DNA of 64,000 nt from Dyadobacter sp. CY356 (GTDB lineage: Bacteria > Bacteroidota > Bacteroidia > Cytophagales > Spirosomataceae), in the NCBI RefSeq assembly GCF_021440195.1, contig NZ_JAJTSZ010000001.1:310001-374000 (forward strand). Reading direction: 5' to 3'. The notes under the pieces were generated by a model. That model had not been told where the DNA came from and searched no databases. It saw only the letters and a list, made by a program, of their open reading frames with translations. Position numbers and translations under genes: made by a program. Positions 8,742-16,343 of this stretch are shown in pieces. Positions within the stretch are counted from its first letter, which is position 1, and every line of letters starts with the position of its first letter.

Positions 8742-9989
8742 CTATTTTGCTGTCTGCATTGTCAGTCCGTTCAGGTCATAGACGATTTTTCCACCCATGA
8801 TCGTCATTTCGCATTCCAGCTTTTGCTTGCCTTCCATCTTGTAACCCGTCCTGTCATAAAATCCGAATTTTCCTTCACGGATGGAGAAAATTGCAATGTC
8901 GGCAATCGCATTTTCAGAAAGATGACCAAGATTTTCGCGTTTTATAACCTGTGCAGGTGCCCAGGTACTTTCCTTGATAACGGTCGGCAGATCCACACCC
9001 ATCACAAGGAATTTTGACATGATACTCAACATATCTTTCATAGAAGAATTCATGCTGCCCGTATGCAAGTCGGTACTGATCGTGTTCGGGTAAAATCCGG
9101 CGTTGATAGCAGGAATGGCCTGGGAATAATTGAAACTTGCGCCGCCATAACCGACATCGAAAATAATCCCTTTTTTTCGTGCTTCAAGCGCAAAGGGTTT
9201 TACTTTCCCGGTTTTTTCGTCAACAATGGTTTCCCTCACATTTCCTTCCAGATTGGTTAAGGCATGCGTAAAAATATCTCCCGGACGAAGATATTTTGTG
9301 AATAGCGTTTCAAGAGAAAGGGGAGGATTGTTACCCCCGAAATCGATCATAACCGGCATATTGGCCAATTTCCCTGCTTCCACAACGCGTTCAATGGGTT
9401 TCCAGTCGGCACCCACAAAATGGGCAACTTTAAATCCAACAACATCATTTTTGTTTTTCAAGGCAACCGCTGCGGCCATGTGCGCATCCATATCGCTGGT
9501 ATCCTGCTCATATTTACCGCCCCGCATACCAGCGCCAACGATGTTCATGAAAGATAAAACACGCGTTTTGGAATTCAGAATTATGTTCTTTTTGAACTCA
9601 GGAAAAGATTCCCAGCCCGCGCCGCCAGCGTCTACAATGGTGGTAACGCCAACCCGGAAAGTAAAACCATCAGGAGGCAGTGCCACCAGGCCATTACTCA
9701 AATAATGGTCTGGCTGGGTACCAAAAAATACGTGACCGTGAATATCAATGAGTCCGGGCGTGACATACATGCCCTTTGCATCCACAACTTTTGCAGCTTC
9801 TTTTGGGTTAATGTCCTTCGCTACTTTTTTTATTTTCCCCTCAAAAATCCCGATATCCATGATCTGGTTGAGATTATTTTTCGGGTCGATAACCGTGCCG
9901 CCTTTTATGAGGACGCTGTAAGTCTGGGCGTTAGCAATAAAGCAATTAATACAAATCAGATAAAAAATCAGTAAGGATTTATGTTTCAT
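8742..9989 (-). CDS. Exported amidohydrolase/deacetylase (COG3964 type)
   Basis: This metal-dependent hydrolase of the amidohydrolase superfamily (415 aa) has a Sec signal peptide (about 1-21). Visible active-site positions are H84 and H86 (IDIHGH), probable bridging K187 (VGFKVAH), H242 (THALTN) and catalytic D307 (STDLHTG). Where family members usually have a metal-ligand His after PVM, this protein has D216 (VMIDFGG). From memory, characterised COG3964 proteins remove acetyl groups from R-configured esters or N-acetyl-D-amino compounds, and bacterial homologues often sit beside a SelA-like PLP gene. That is the arrangement here, with a 43-bp gap. Export to the periplasm is unusual for the family. 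Confidence 0.88.
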   Translation of the reverse strand: MKHKSLLIFYLICINCFIANAQTYSVLIKGGTVIDPKNNLNQIMDIGIFEGKIKKVAKDINPKEAAKVVDAKGMYVTPGLIDIHGHVFFGTQPDHYLSNGLVALPPDGFTFRVGVTTIVDAGGAGWESFPEFKKNIILNSKTRVLSFMNIVGAGMRGGKYEQDTSDMDAHMAAAVALKNKNDVVGFKVAHFVGADWKPIERVVEAGKLANMPVMIDFGGNNPPLSLETLFTKYLRPGDIFTHALTNLEGNVRETIVDEKTGKVKPFALEARKKGIIFDVGYGGASFNYSQAIPAINAGFYPNTISTDLHTGSMNSSMKDMLSIMSKFLVMGVDLPTVIKESTWAPAQVIKRENLGHLSENAIADIAIFSIREGKFGFYDRTGYKMEGKQKLECEMTIMGGKIVYDLNGLTMQTAK

Positions 9990-10032
9990 ATCACGAATCA
10001 GGGCTTAGGGAGATAGTTTGTTAAAGTCAGGA

Positions 10033-11253
10033 TTAAACCGCTGCCTTTGACAATTCTTCTTTTAATCTTGCTGCAACAATCTTTTCCTCGCCTGATTTTA
10101 ACATCCACGAAGTAATGGTTAACGAACTTCCATCGGCCGGCATAATTTCAATGGACGGATTTCCGTTGCGAAGGTTTTCCTGTAATGTTTTCACCGGAAG
10201 ATTCAGTTTTGTCAGATCCCAGGATACTTTTAAAGTCGGTGTATGATTTCCGAGTTCCGGAACGAAAGTTTCAACGTTGACACCTTTTACACTTTTTGCA
10301 GCATTACTGATCAGCGCGATGCGGTCTTCCCACATTTTCCACTCTTTTTTATGATCCATTTTCACGAAGTTATCCAGCGCAACATACATGCCCAGGATTT
10401 CTTCCTTATTCACTTTCATACCGCGTCCAATCGTGGAGCCACGTGGAGGCATACTTAACCTTGCCGCTTCTATCAGATTCTTTTTACCCATCAAAATACC
10501 TGCACTTTGCGGTCCGCGCATTGCTTTTCCACCTGAAACACAAACCAGATCAAAGCCCATATCGTTAAATTTCCAAAGGTTTTCAACCGGAGGAACATCC
10601 GCAGCCATATCAATCATTGTTGGAATTCCTTTGCTTTTCGCAATTTCAATCCACTTTTCATGTTTGATCTGTCCTTTATCCGACTGGATATTAAGAAACC
10701 ACATCAAAGCTGTTTTTTCATTGATCGCTTTTTCAAGATCTTCCAATGTTTCAACAGAAATAATCGTGCAGCCAGTATTCGTCAAAGCATGTGAATAACC
10801 AATATTATGGCCTTTCTGAATAATCACTTCGGACTTCATTCCCGTACCTTCAAGATGCGGTAAAGCTTCAACTTTTTTAGGGTCCATGCCGGTCAGAACA
10901 CCAGCCAGTCCAAGCGTCAATGCAGAAAAGCAACCGGCAGTTACTACCGCTGCTTCTGCGTGTGTAAGTGCGGCAATTTTTTCACCAACTTTGGTTTGTA
11001 CTTCATCAAGGATCATGAATTCTTTGGAAGCTCCCTGGATTGTTTCCACAACTTCGTCCTGCATTAAGGAGCCAGTCATGAATGTGTAGGTACCCGCTGC
11101 GTTAATAAAAGTTCGGATGCCCAGTTCTTTTGCCAGATTTCTTACCGGAAGTTTTGCAGTAAAGCTTAAAGGATCAAGGCTAGATTGTCCCAAAATTCCA
11201 CCAAGAAGAGGAAAAGTGGATAGATGTTTGATTAAATCTCTGCGGTTTAGCAT
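10033..11253 (-). CDS. Tat-exported SelA-like PLP-dependent enzyme (ammonia-lyase type)
   Basis: This fold-type I PLP enzyme is related to L-seryl-tRNA(Sec) selenium transferase and to D-glucosaminate-type ammonia-lyases (406 aa). A twin-arginine leader (NRRDLIKHLSTFPLLGG) predicts export after cofactor loading. The Schiff-base lysine is K243 (SGGKAMRGPQSAG), and D215 in MIDMAAD would contact the pyridine nitrogen. INAAGTYTFMTGS and TAGCFSALTLG near residues 50-120 match the N-terminal pattern of the group. It is the first gene of the seven-gene set, with conserved block B upstream. A role in eliminating ammonia from an amino acid or amino-sugar acid is inferred from the family and from the two RidA partners. 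Confidence 0.85.
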   Translation of the reverse strand: MLNRRDLIKHLSTFPLLGGILGQSSLDPLSFTAKLPVRNLAKELGIRTFINAAGTYTFMTGSLMQDEVVETIQGASKEFMILDEVQTKVGEKIAALTHAEAAVVTAGCFSALTLGLAGVLTGMDPKKVEALPHLEGTGMKSEVIIQKGHNIGYSHALTNTGCTIISVETLEDLEKAINEKTALMWFLNIQSDKGQIKHEKWIEIAKSKGIPTMIDMAADVPPVENLWKFNDMGFDLVCVSGGKAMRGPQSAGILMGKKNLIEAARLSMPPRGSTIGRGMKVNKEEILGMYVALDNFVKMDHKKEWKMWEDRIALISNAAKSVKGVNVETFVPELGNHTPTLKVSWDLTKLNLPVKTLQENLRNGNPSIEIMPADGSSLTITSWMLKSGEEKIVAARLKEELSKAAV

Positions 11254-11581
11254 AATGTAGATTTGACTGGATTAAGATGTTTAGGATAGGTCAAAATCAA
11301 TTTGACAGATGAACAAATAAAGGATGCAGTAAATATCAAACTATACCCTTTTTGATGCAATTATTTTTTTCGATTGTCGAAATTATAAAAATATAGTTTG
11401 GTGTTAGGTGATTTTGGTAAATTTTTATTTTGAGGGCGAAAGTAATATTTATTGGCTATGAATTTTTAATTCCCTGGTCATTATCAGATACTTATTGCGA
11501 GAGATTATACACTCACTTCCGACTTATGGACAGTTTACGATTTTAAATGTATCTTTGTTTAAGTAACTCAAATTGAAAATC
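11254..11581. other. Divergent intergenic region with two promoters
   Basis: This 328-bp gap lies between the minus-strand PLP operon and the plus-strand antitoxin-like gene. It holds conserved block B for the minus side and a Bacteroidota -7 element, TATCTTTG, at 11550-11557 for the plus side, which would place transcription start about 18 nt before the ATG at 11582. No convincing ORF is seen. Confidence 0.5.
11314..11354 (-). promoter_or_regulatory. Conserved 41-bp block upstream of the PLP-enzyme operon (copy B)
   Basis: Minus-strand CTGCATCCTTTATTTG (11329 to 11314) is identical to copy A upstream of fecR. The adjoining 25 bases also align without gaps at about 60 percent. The block ends 60 bp before the PLP gene start. 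A 9-bp inverted repeat (CAAACTATA at 11337-11345, TATAGTTTG at 11392-11400) overlaps it. It is a probable shared promoter; factor identity is inferred. Confidence 0.55.
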
Positions 11582-11803
11582 ATGGTAACAGTAGTCGGGA
11601 CATATCAAAATGGTTATGTGAAATTGGATAATGATTTTCCTTCGGACAATCCTGTTAAGGTTATAGTTACATTTTTAGAGAATGTGGAAATTAAATCGGA
11701 TAAAGGCTTGTCACTATCTGATTTCTCTTTTTCAAAAAGTCAGAAAAATCTTGAAAATTATCAGGGATCATTTAGTGATGCTGTGATTGAGGAAAGAAGT
11801 TAA
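11582..11803 (+). CDS. Small antitoxin-like protein without a partner toxin
   Basis: This is a 73-aa protein. Its N-terminus (TVVGTYQNGYVKLDNDFP, then VKVIVTFLE) resembles the short beta-strand N-terminal halves of VapB-like or DUF2281-like antitoxins. The C-terminus (LSLSDFSFSKSQKNLENYQGSFSDAVIEERS) is of the type that wraps a toxin. An upstream TTG at 11573 could start it, but the ATG at 11582 fits the -7 element at 11550 better. Such genes are normally followed by a PIN or ParE-like toxin. Here the next gene is a hydrolase with its own signal peptide, so this looks like an orphan or the remnant of a pair. Assignment to a named family is uncertain. Confidence 0.6.
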   Translation: MVTVVGTYQNGYVKLDNDFPSDNPVKVIVTFLENVEIKSDKGLSLSDFSFSKSQKNLENYQGSFSDAVIEERS

Positions 11804-11889
11804 AAATACCATAGTTGAAATCATTTCTGAACGTTCCTATAAATTAGCAGCTGATTGCTATCAACCCAACAGCTCCTTAAATACCGGTT

Positions 11890-14379
11890 ATGAAAAAATT
11901 TCTTCTATTTCTCATTTTCTTACCCTTTCTCACCCAAGCCCAAATCACCCAGAAAGCCCAAAAAATAGATTCTCTTCTTAATTATTTACAAGAACGGGAT
12001 TTGTTTAATGGCACTGTTTTGATCGGAAATAAAGGAAAGATTGTTTTCAAAAAAGCGTACGGAATAACAAACACATCAGATAATAAACTGCTGACAACCG
12101 CATCGGCATTTAATCTTGCTTCGGTTTCCAAGCAGTTTTATACGATGATGGCGATGATTTTGAAAGAACAGGGGAAATTGAATTTTGATGATAAGGTAAA
12201 CCGATATCTGCCTGAATTTCCTTATGATAATATTACAGTTCGCCAGCTCATGAATCACACTTCGGGCTTACCAGAATATTTTGATTTTGCCCAGAATAAT
12301 ATGGGGCTACTGGATACACTTACGAATGAATCTCTGCTGGAATTGATAGCCAATAAAAAGCCGGAAGTTGTTTTTCAGCCGGGAGAGAAGTTTGAATATT
12401 GTAATACCAATTATACAACACTGGCATCGATCATCGAAAAAATTTCTGGTATTCCGGCTGACCGGTTTTTTAAAAAAAATATTGCTGATCCTTTGAAAAT
12501 GACTAATTCCTATGTCTACACATTGAAAATGAAAACCTATCCGCCGAGTCGTGTTTTTGGTTTTAAGGTGGAGGGCGGGAAAAAAGTTTTGAATGATCTG
12601 GTGCGGTTTGATGGTGTGGTGGGTGATGGAAATATTTACTCAACCGTTGAAGATCTGTACAAATGGGACCAGGCTTTTTATACCGAAAAGCTGGTGAAAA
12701 AAGCTACTTTCCAGGAAGCTATTACTTCCGGAAAACTGAATAACGGGAAGGAAACTGGTTATGGTTTTGGCTGGTTTATTACCAAGGCAGGTGAGATTGT
12801 ACAGCATTCCGGAGGCTGGGTTGGTTTTAATACGATGATTGTCAGGCATATTAATACGAATGAAACACTGATCATTCTTGACAATTCCGGAAATTATCGG
12901 GCTGCCGGATTGGCTACCAGTCTTTTTGAAGTAAGAGAAATCAAAGTGCCGTTAACTACTCTAATTAGTAATGTAAACCTTATCGACGGAACAGGAACGG
13001 CAGGCAGAAAAGTGGGTGTGAGACTAATTGATGCAAAGATTCGTGACATTGGTGATCTGACCGCTTTTAAAAATGAAGAAGTAATTGATGGAAAAGGAAA
13101 AATACTGGCTCCCGGTTTTATCGACAGCCATAGTCACCATGACCGCGGACTGCAAGATAATCCGGAATCACTTTCTACAATCAGTCAGGGAATAACGACG
13201 ATTGTGGTGGGACAGGATGGTGGCGGGATTCCTGTTCACAGCATTTTAGCACGATTGAAAAATAAACCGGTTAGCACAAATCTGGCAACGTATACCGGCC
13301 ATGGTATGATGCGGTCGATGGTGATGGGAAAGAAATTGTTTCGTACTTCAAAGCCGTCTGAACTCGATACTATGAAAAGTATTTTAAGCCGGGAACTGGA
13401 TAAAGGTTCGCTGGGTTTGGCAACGGGACTGGAATATGAAGATGCATTTTATTCTAACCGTGATGAATTAGTGGATCTGGCAAAAGTTGCAGCGTCAAAA
13501 GGCGGAAGATATATAAGTCATATCCGCAGTGAAGATATGAATCTGGAAGAGTCGCTGGACGAAATTATTCAGATTGGAAAAAGGGCAAAAATTCCGGTAC
13601 AGATTTCACATATGAAGATTGCCATGGTCAGTAAGTGGGGGAAGTCTCATGATATTCTGGCTCAACTCGCCGAAGCAAGAGCGGAAGGTGTGAACATTAC
13701 AGCAGATGTTTATCCTTACCAAATGTGGATGTCCACACCACGGGTTTTGTTTCCAAAAAAGGATTTTAACAACGAAGAAAGCGCCATTTTTGCCACCAAG
13801 CAATTATTTGATCCTGCGCAATCGTACATAACCAATTTTTCTGCCAATAAAGCTTACGAAGGAAAAACGGTAACTGAAATTGGGCAAATGAATCAGGAAA
13901 GCCCGGCCAAAGCATTGATGCGCATTGTGCGTGAGGCTGATGAAAAAGACGGATCTTCGGTAATTGCTGCAACGTCAATGTCCGAAGAGGATGTGATTAA
14001 TTTCCTGGCCTGGCCAAACAGCAGCATTTGTTCAGACGGAAGTGTAGGCGGGCATCCACGCGGCCATGGTTCTTTCCCACGTGTGTTAGGAAAGTACGTA
14101 AGAGAGCAAAAAATTATGTCGCTTGAAACTGCCATTTATAAAATGACAGGCCTGGCGGCGGAAAATACGGGAATCAAAAACAGAGGTATCGTTACACCAG
14201 ATTACTACGCAGATCTGGTTTTGTTTGATCCTGAAACAGTAAAAGATAATGCTACAATTGCTAATCCAATGGCATTATCAGACGGGATTTTGATGGTTTG
14301 GGTGAATGGGAAAGTGGTTTTTAAGGATGGGAAAGCCACGAAGGTTTTTTCCGGGAAGTTTGTGAAGAGAGGGGAGTAG
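11890..14379 (+). CDS. Serine hydrolase (beta-lactamase fold) fused to N-acyl-D-amino-acid deacylase
   Basis: This 829-aa exported two-domain enzyme has a signal peptide at about 1-18. Residues about 25-345 form a beta-lactamase/DD-peptidase-fold serine hydrolase with S78-x-x-K81 (ASVSKQF), Y170-C-N172 and H306-S-G308. Residues about 355-829 form an amidohydrolase of the N-acyl-D-amino-acid deacylase type. This half has HSHHD (H414, H416), H544 (SHIRSE), H574 (SHMK) and the SDGS/HPRGHGSFPR region near 715-735. The domains would act on neighbouring bonds, for example a D-amino-acid peptide cleaved first and an N-acyl-D-amino acid second; this is inference. It diverges from the PLP/RidA operon and could feed it D-amino acids. 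All motif residues of both halves are present. Confidence 0.9.
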   Translation: MKKFLLFLIFLPFLTQAQITQKAQKIDSLLNYLQERDLFNGTVLIGNKGKIVFKKAYGITNTSDNKLLTTASAFNLASVSKQFYTMMAMILKEQGKLNFDDKVNRYLPEFPYDNITVRQLMNHTSGLPEYFDFAQNNMGLLDTLTNESLLELIANKKPEVVFQPGEKFEYCNTNYTTLASIIEKISGIPADRFFKKNIADPLKMTNSYVYTLKMKTYPPSRVFGFKVEGGKKVLNDLVRFDGVVGDGNIYSTVEDLYKWDQAFYTEKLVKKATFQEAITSGKLNNGKETGYGFGWFITKAGEIVQHSGGWVGFNTMIVRHINTNETLIILDNSGNYRAAGLATSLFEVREIKVPLTTLISNVNLIDGTGTAGRKVGVRLIDAKIRDIGDLTAFKNEEVIDGKGKILAPGFIDSHSHHDRGLQDNPESLSTISQGITTIVVGQDGGGIPVHSILARLKNKPVSTNLATYTGHGMMRSMVMGKKLFRTSKPSELDTMKSILSRELDKGSLGLATGLEYEDAFYSNRDELVDLAKVAASKGGRYISHIRSEDMNLEESLDEIIQIGKRAKIPVQISHMKIAMVSKWGKSHDILAQLAEARAEGVNITADVYPYQMWMSTPRVLFPKKDFNNEESAIFATKQLFDPAQSYITNFSANKAYEGKTVTEIGQMNQESPAKALMRIVREADEKDGSSVIAATSMSEEDVINFLAWPNSSICSDGSVGGHPRGHGSFPRVLGKYVREQKIMSLETAIYKMTGLAAENTGIKNRGIVTPDYYADLVLFDPETVKDNATIANPMALSDGILMVWVNGKVVFKDGKATKVFSGKFVKRGE

Positions 14380-14482
14380 GGGATAGAATTTCTGGATTTG
14401 AGAAGCATTATTTAATCAATAATAAGCTCAGTTTTCATGATATTATGTGAGAAGAGCTGCTGCATTATCATTATGTTTTTTG

Positions 14483-14520
14483 TTGAAAGGTATATTATTG
14501 TATATCTTTGTAAATATACA
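14483..14520 (+). promoter_or_regulatory. hicAB promoter with overlapping palindromic operator
   Basis: TTG at 14483-14485 and TATCTTTG at 14503-14510 are separated by 17 bp, a full match to the Bacteroidota housekeeping promoter. An inverted repeat TGTATAT-N8-ATATACA at 14499-14505/14514-14520 overlaps the -7 element. HicB antitoxins carry a DNA-binding domain and repress their own promoter, so this is the likely HicB site. Confidence 0.65.
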
Positions 14521-14546
14521 TACACTATTTAATCGTTATCATAATA

Positions 14547-14726
14547 ATGAAATCCTCCGAATTTCACAGGTATATCAGGCGTAATGGTTGGGTACATATA
14601 CGAACAAATGGTAGTCATTATATTTATGAGAAGAATGGACGGAGATATCCAGTCCCATTTCATGGATCAAATGAAATTTATGAGGGATTGAGAAAGAAGA
14701 TTGTAAAAGATTTAGGTTTAAAATAA
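14547..14726 (+). CDS. hicA: HicA toxin (mRNA interferase)
   Basis: This 59-aa protein matches HicA, a double-stranded-RNA-binding-fold toxin that cleaves mRNA. It opens MKSSEFHRYIRRNGW and has NGSHYIYEKNGRRYPVPFHGSNEI, where H24 in GSH is the catalytic histidine of the family. The C-terminal GLRKKIVKDLGL helix is also typical. It is followed after 18 bp by the HicB antitoxin gene and preceded by a consensus promoter with an operator-like palindrome. It appears intact. Confidence 0.9.
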   Translation: MKSSEFHRYIRRNGWVHIRTNGSHYIYEKNGRRYPVPFHGSNEIYEGLRKKIVKDLGLK

Positions 14727-14744
14727 TCGATACATATTAAAATC

Positions 14745-15140
14745 ATGAAAAAAATTAAAATCATAATTGCCAGAGGAAAGGATGATTATGCAGCCTATGC
14801 TGAAAACGTGGAAAAGATTTACGGGATAGGAGATACTATTCAGGAGGCAAAAATGTCAGCCCTAAATTGTATTGATATTGTTAAAACATTTTCTCCGGAT
14901 AACATTCCAGCTGCCTTGAAAGGTGATTACGAAATTGTTTGGAAATTTGATGTTGAGAGCTTGTTAGCGTATTATAAAGGTATTTTCAATCAAACAGGAA
15001 TTGCGAAACTGACCGGAATTAATGAGAAACAGTTAAATCATTATGCTTCCGGACTTAAAAAACCTCGTCAGGCTCAGGTTAAAAAAATTGAAGCTGCCTT
15101 GCATCGCCTTGGATCAGAATTGCTTGCAGTAGAATTGTAA
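14745..15140 (+). CDS. hicB: HicB antitoxin with C-terminal HTH
   Basis: This 131-aa antitoxin binds HicA and represses the operon. The N-terminal part (about 1-60: KIIIARGKDDYAAYAENVEKIYGIGDTIQEAKMSALNCIDIV) is a degenerate RNase H-like HicB fold. The C-terminal part (about 75-131: FNQTGIAKLTGINEKQLNHYASGLKKPRQAQVKKIEAALHRLG) is an XRE-type helix-turn-helix. The gene ends just before a bidirectional terminator. The pair sits between a hydrolase gene and an unrelated sugar-acid gene pair, as expected for a mobile toxin-antitoxin module. Confidence 0.9.
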   Translation: MKKIKIIIARGKDDYAAYAENVEKIYGIGDTIQEAKMSALNCIDIVKTFSPDNIPAALKGDYEIVWKFDVESLLAYYKGIFNQTGIAKLTGINEKQLNHYASGLKKPRQAQVKKIEAALHRLGSELLAVEL

Positions 15141-15153
15141 TATTTTCAACCAA

Positions 15154-15197
15154 AAACCCGCTGACCAGAATATAAAATCAGATCAGCGGGTTTATTA
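15154..15197. terminator. Bidirectional terminator between hicB and lactonase
   Basis: Perfect stem AAACCCGCTGA (15154-15164) with TCAGCGGGTTT (15183-15193), flanked by A-rich and T-rich tracts. It serves the two convergent transcripts. Confidence 0.8.
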
Positions 15198-15211
15198 TTA
15201 TCAAATTTTTT

Positions 15212-16318
15212 CTACTTCAAAAATAACTGCTTCACACAAACCGGTGTTGGAATACTAATTTCCTTCTCAGTATAAGTTAACAAACCAGTTGTCACATTTC
15301 TTTTAAAGAAAACAACATTATTATTATCACGGTTGGTAACAATTACCAATTCTCCTTTCGCATCAACCATAAAATTACGTGGATGTTTTCCATGCGTTTC
15401 CGGAAATCCGACGGTTGTCAACTTTCCGGTTTTTGCATCTACGGCATATACTACAAGACTTTCATGACCACGGTTAGAAGCATAAAGGAATTTTCCATCC
15501 GGCGAAAAATGAATATCAGCGGCAAAACTTTTTCCTTTAAAATCTTCCGGCAGCATGCTCACACGTTCGATCGGAACCAGTGCCCCGGTATTTTTTACAA
15601 TTTGGAAGCCATTAACAACTGAATGTAATTCACAGGCCGAATACCCGAAATTTCCATTGGGATGAATGGCAAAATGGCGGGGACCGTCGCCTTCCTTCAC
15701 TTCTGCATAAGGCACTGCACCAGGTGTAAGTTTGCCGGTTTTCTGATCAACAGAATAAATCATTATGCGGTCAATGCCGAGATCAGAAGCATAAATAAAT
15801 TTACCATCTGCTGAAGGAATTACCGAGTGCATATGCGGTTTTTGATTAGCTGAGCCCTTATCCTGAATCTGATCTGCCAGTTCGCCAATACTTCCGTCTT
15901 CATTTAACAAATAAACAGCCAGCAAACCGCTGCCATAATTGGAAACATAAATAAACCGTCCTTTGGGATCCACACTCACATGACATGGGCCTTTGCCAAC
16001 AGATGATTTTTCATTAATCGGCGTAAGTTTGGCCGTTGTCTGGTCAATTTTATAGGATGATATCGTGCTATTATCTTCGTTTGCTGAATAAAGGAATTTT
16101 TTATTTGGGTGAAATTCCAAAAACGACGGGCTGTTTTTATTGGTCAAAACCTGCAATTCCTTGAACGACATTTTACTTCTGTCAAATTCATAAACATAAA
16201 TTCCTTCGCCTTTTTGGGTATAAGTACCGATATAAAGAATTTCTCTGGGTGCAGGTTTTTGGGCAAATGTCATGGTTGCTGCGATTAGACAGATAAAAGT
16301 AAGAACGGTTTGTTTCAT
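15212..16318 (-). CDS. Exported lactonase-family beta-propeller (6-phosphogluconolactonase-like)
   Basis: This 368-aa seven-bladed propeller of the YbhE/lactonase family has a Sec signal peptide (about 1-19, ending TFAQ). Recurring blade motifs include FHPNKKFLYSANE, VDPKGRFIYVSNYGSG, AIHPNGNFGYSACELHS and FSPDGKFLYASNRGHES. Cytosolic homologues hydrolyse 6-phosphogluconolactone. This copy is exported, so a free aldonolactone is more likely. It is transcribed after a CBM9-like gene with a 25-bp gap, and ends at the shared terminator with hicB. It could hydrolyse lactones made by the propeller dehydrogenases at 4-8 kb; this is a guess from proximity. Confidence 0.88.
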   Translation of the reverse strand: MKQTVLTFICLIAATMTFAQKPAPREILYIGTYTQKGEGIYVYEFDRSKMSFKELQVLTNKNSPSFLEFHPNKKFLYSANEDNSTISSYKIDQTTAKLTPINEKSSVGKGPCHVSVDPKGRFIYVSNYGSGLLAVYLLNEDGSIGELADQIQDKGSANQKPHMHSVIPSADGKFIYASDLGIDRIMIYSVDQKTGKLTPGAVPYAEVKEGDGPRHFAIHPNGNFGYSACELHSVVNGFQIVKNTGALVPIERVSMLPEDFKGKSFAADIHFSPDGKFLYASNRGHESLVVYAVDAKTGKLTTVGFPETHGKHPRNFMVDAKGELVIVTNRDNNNVVFFKRNVTTGLLTYTEKEISIPTPVCVKQLFLK

Positions 16319-16343
16319 GGTTTAGTAATTATTTGATAAGCGT

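Noticed and set aside
11787..11981. TTG-started 64-codon frame overlapping the antitoxin-like gene, possible toxin partner
   Set aside because: It overlaps the start and signal peptide of the hydrolase gene and its sequence resembles no toxin.
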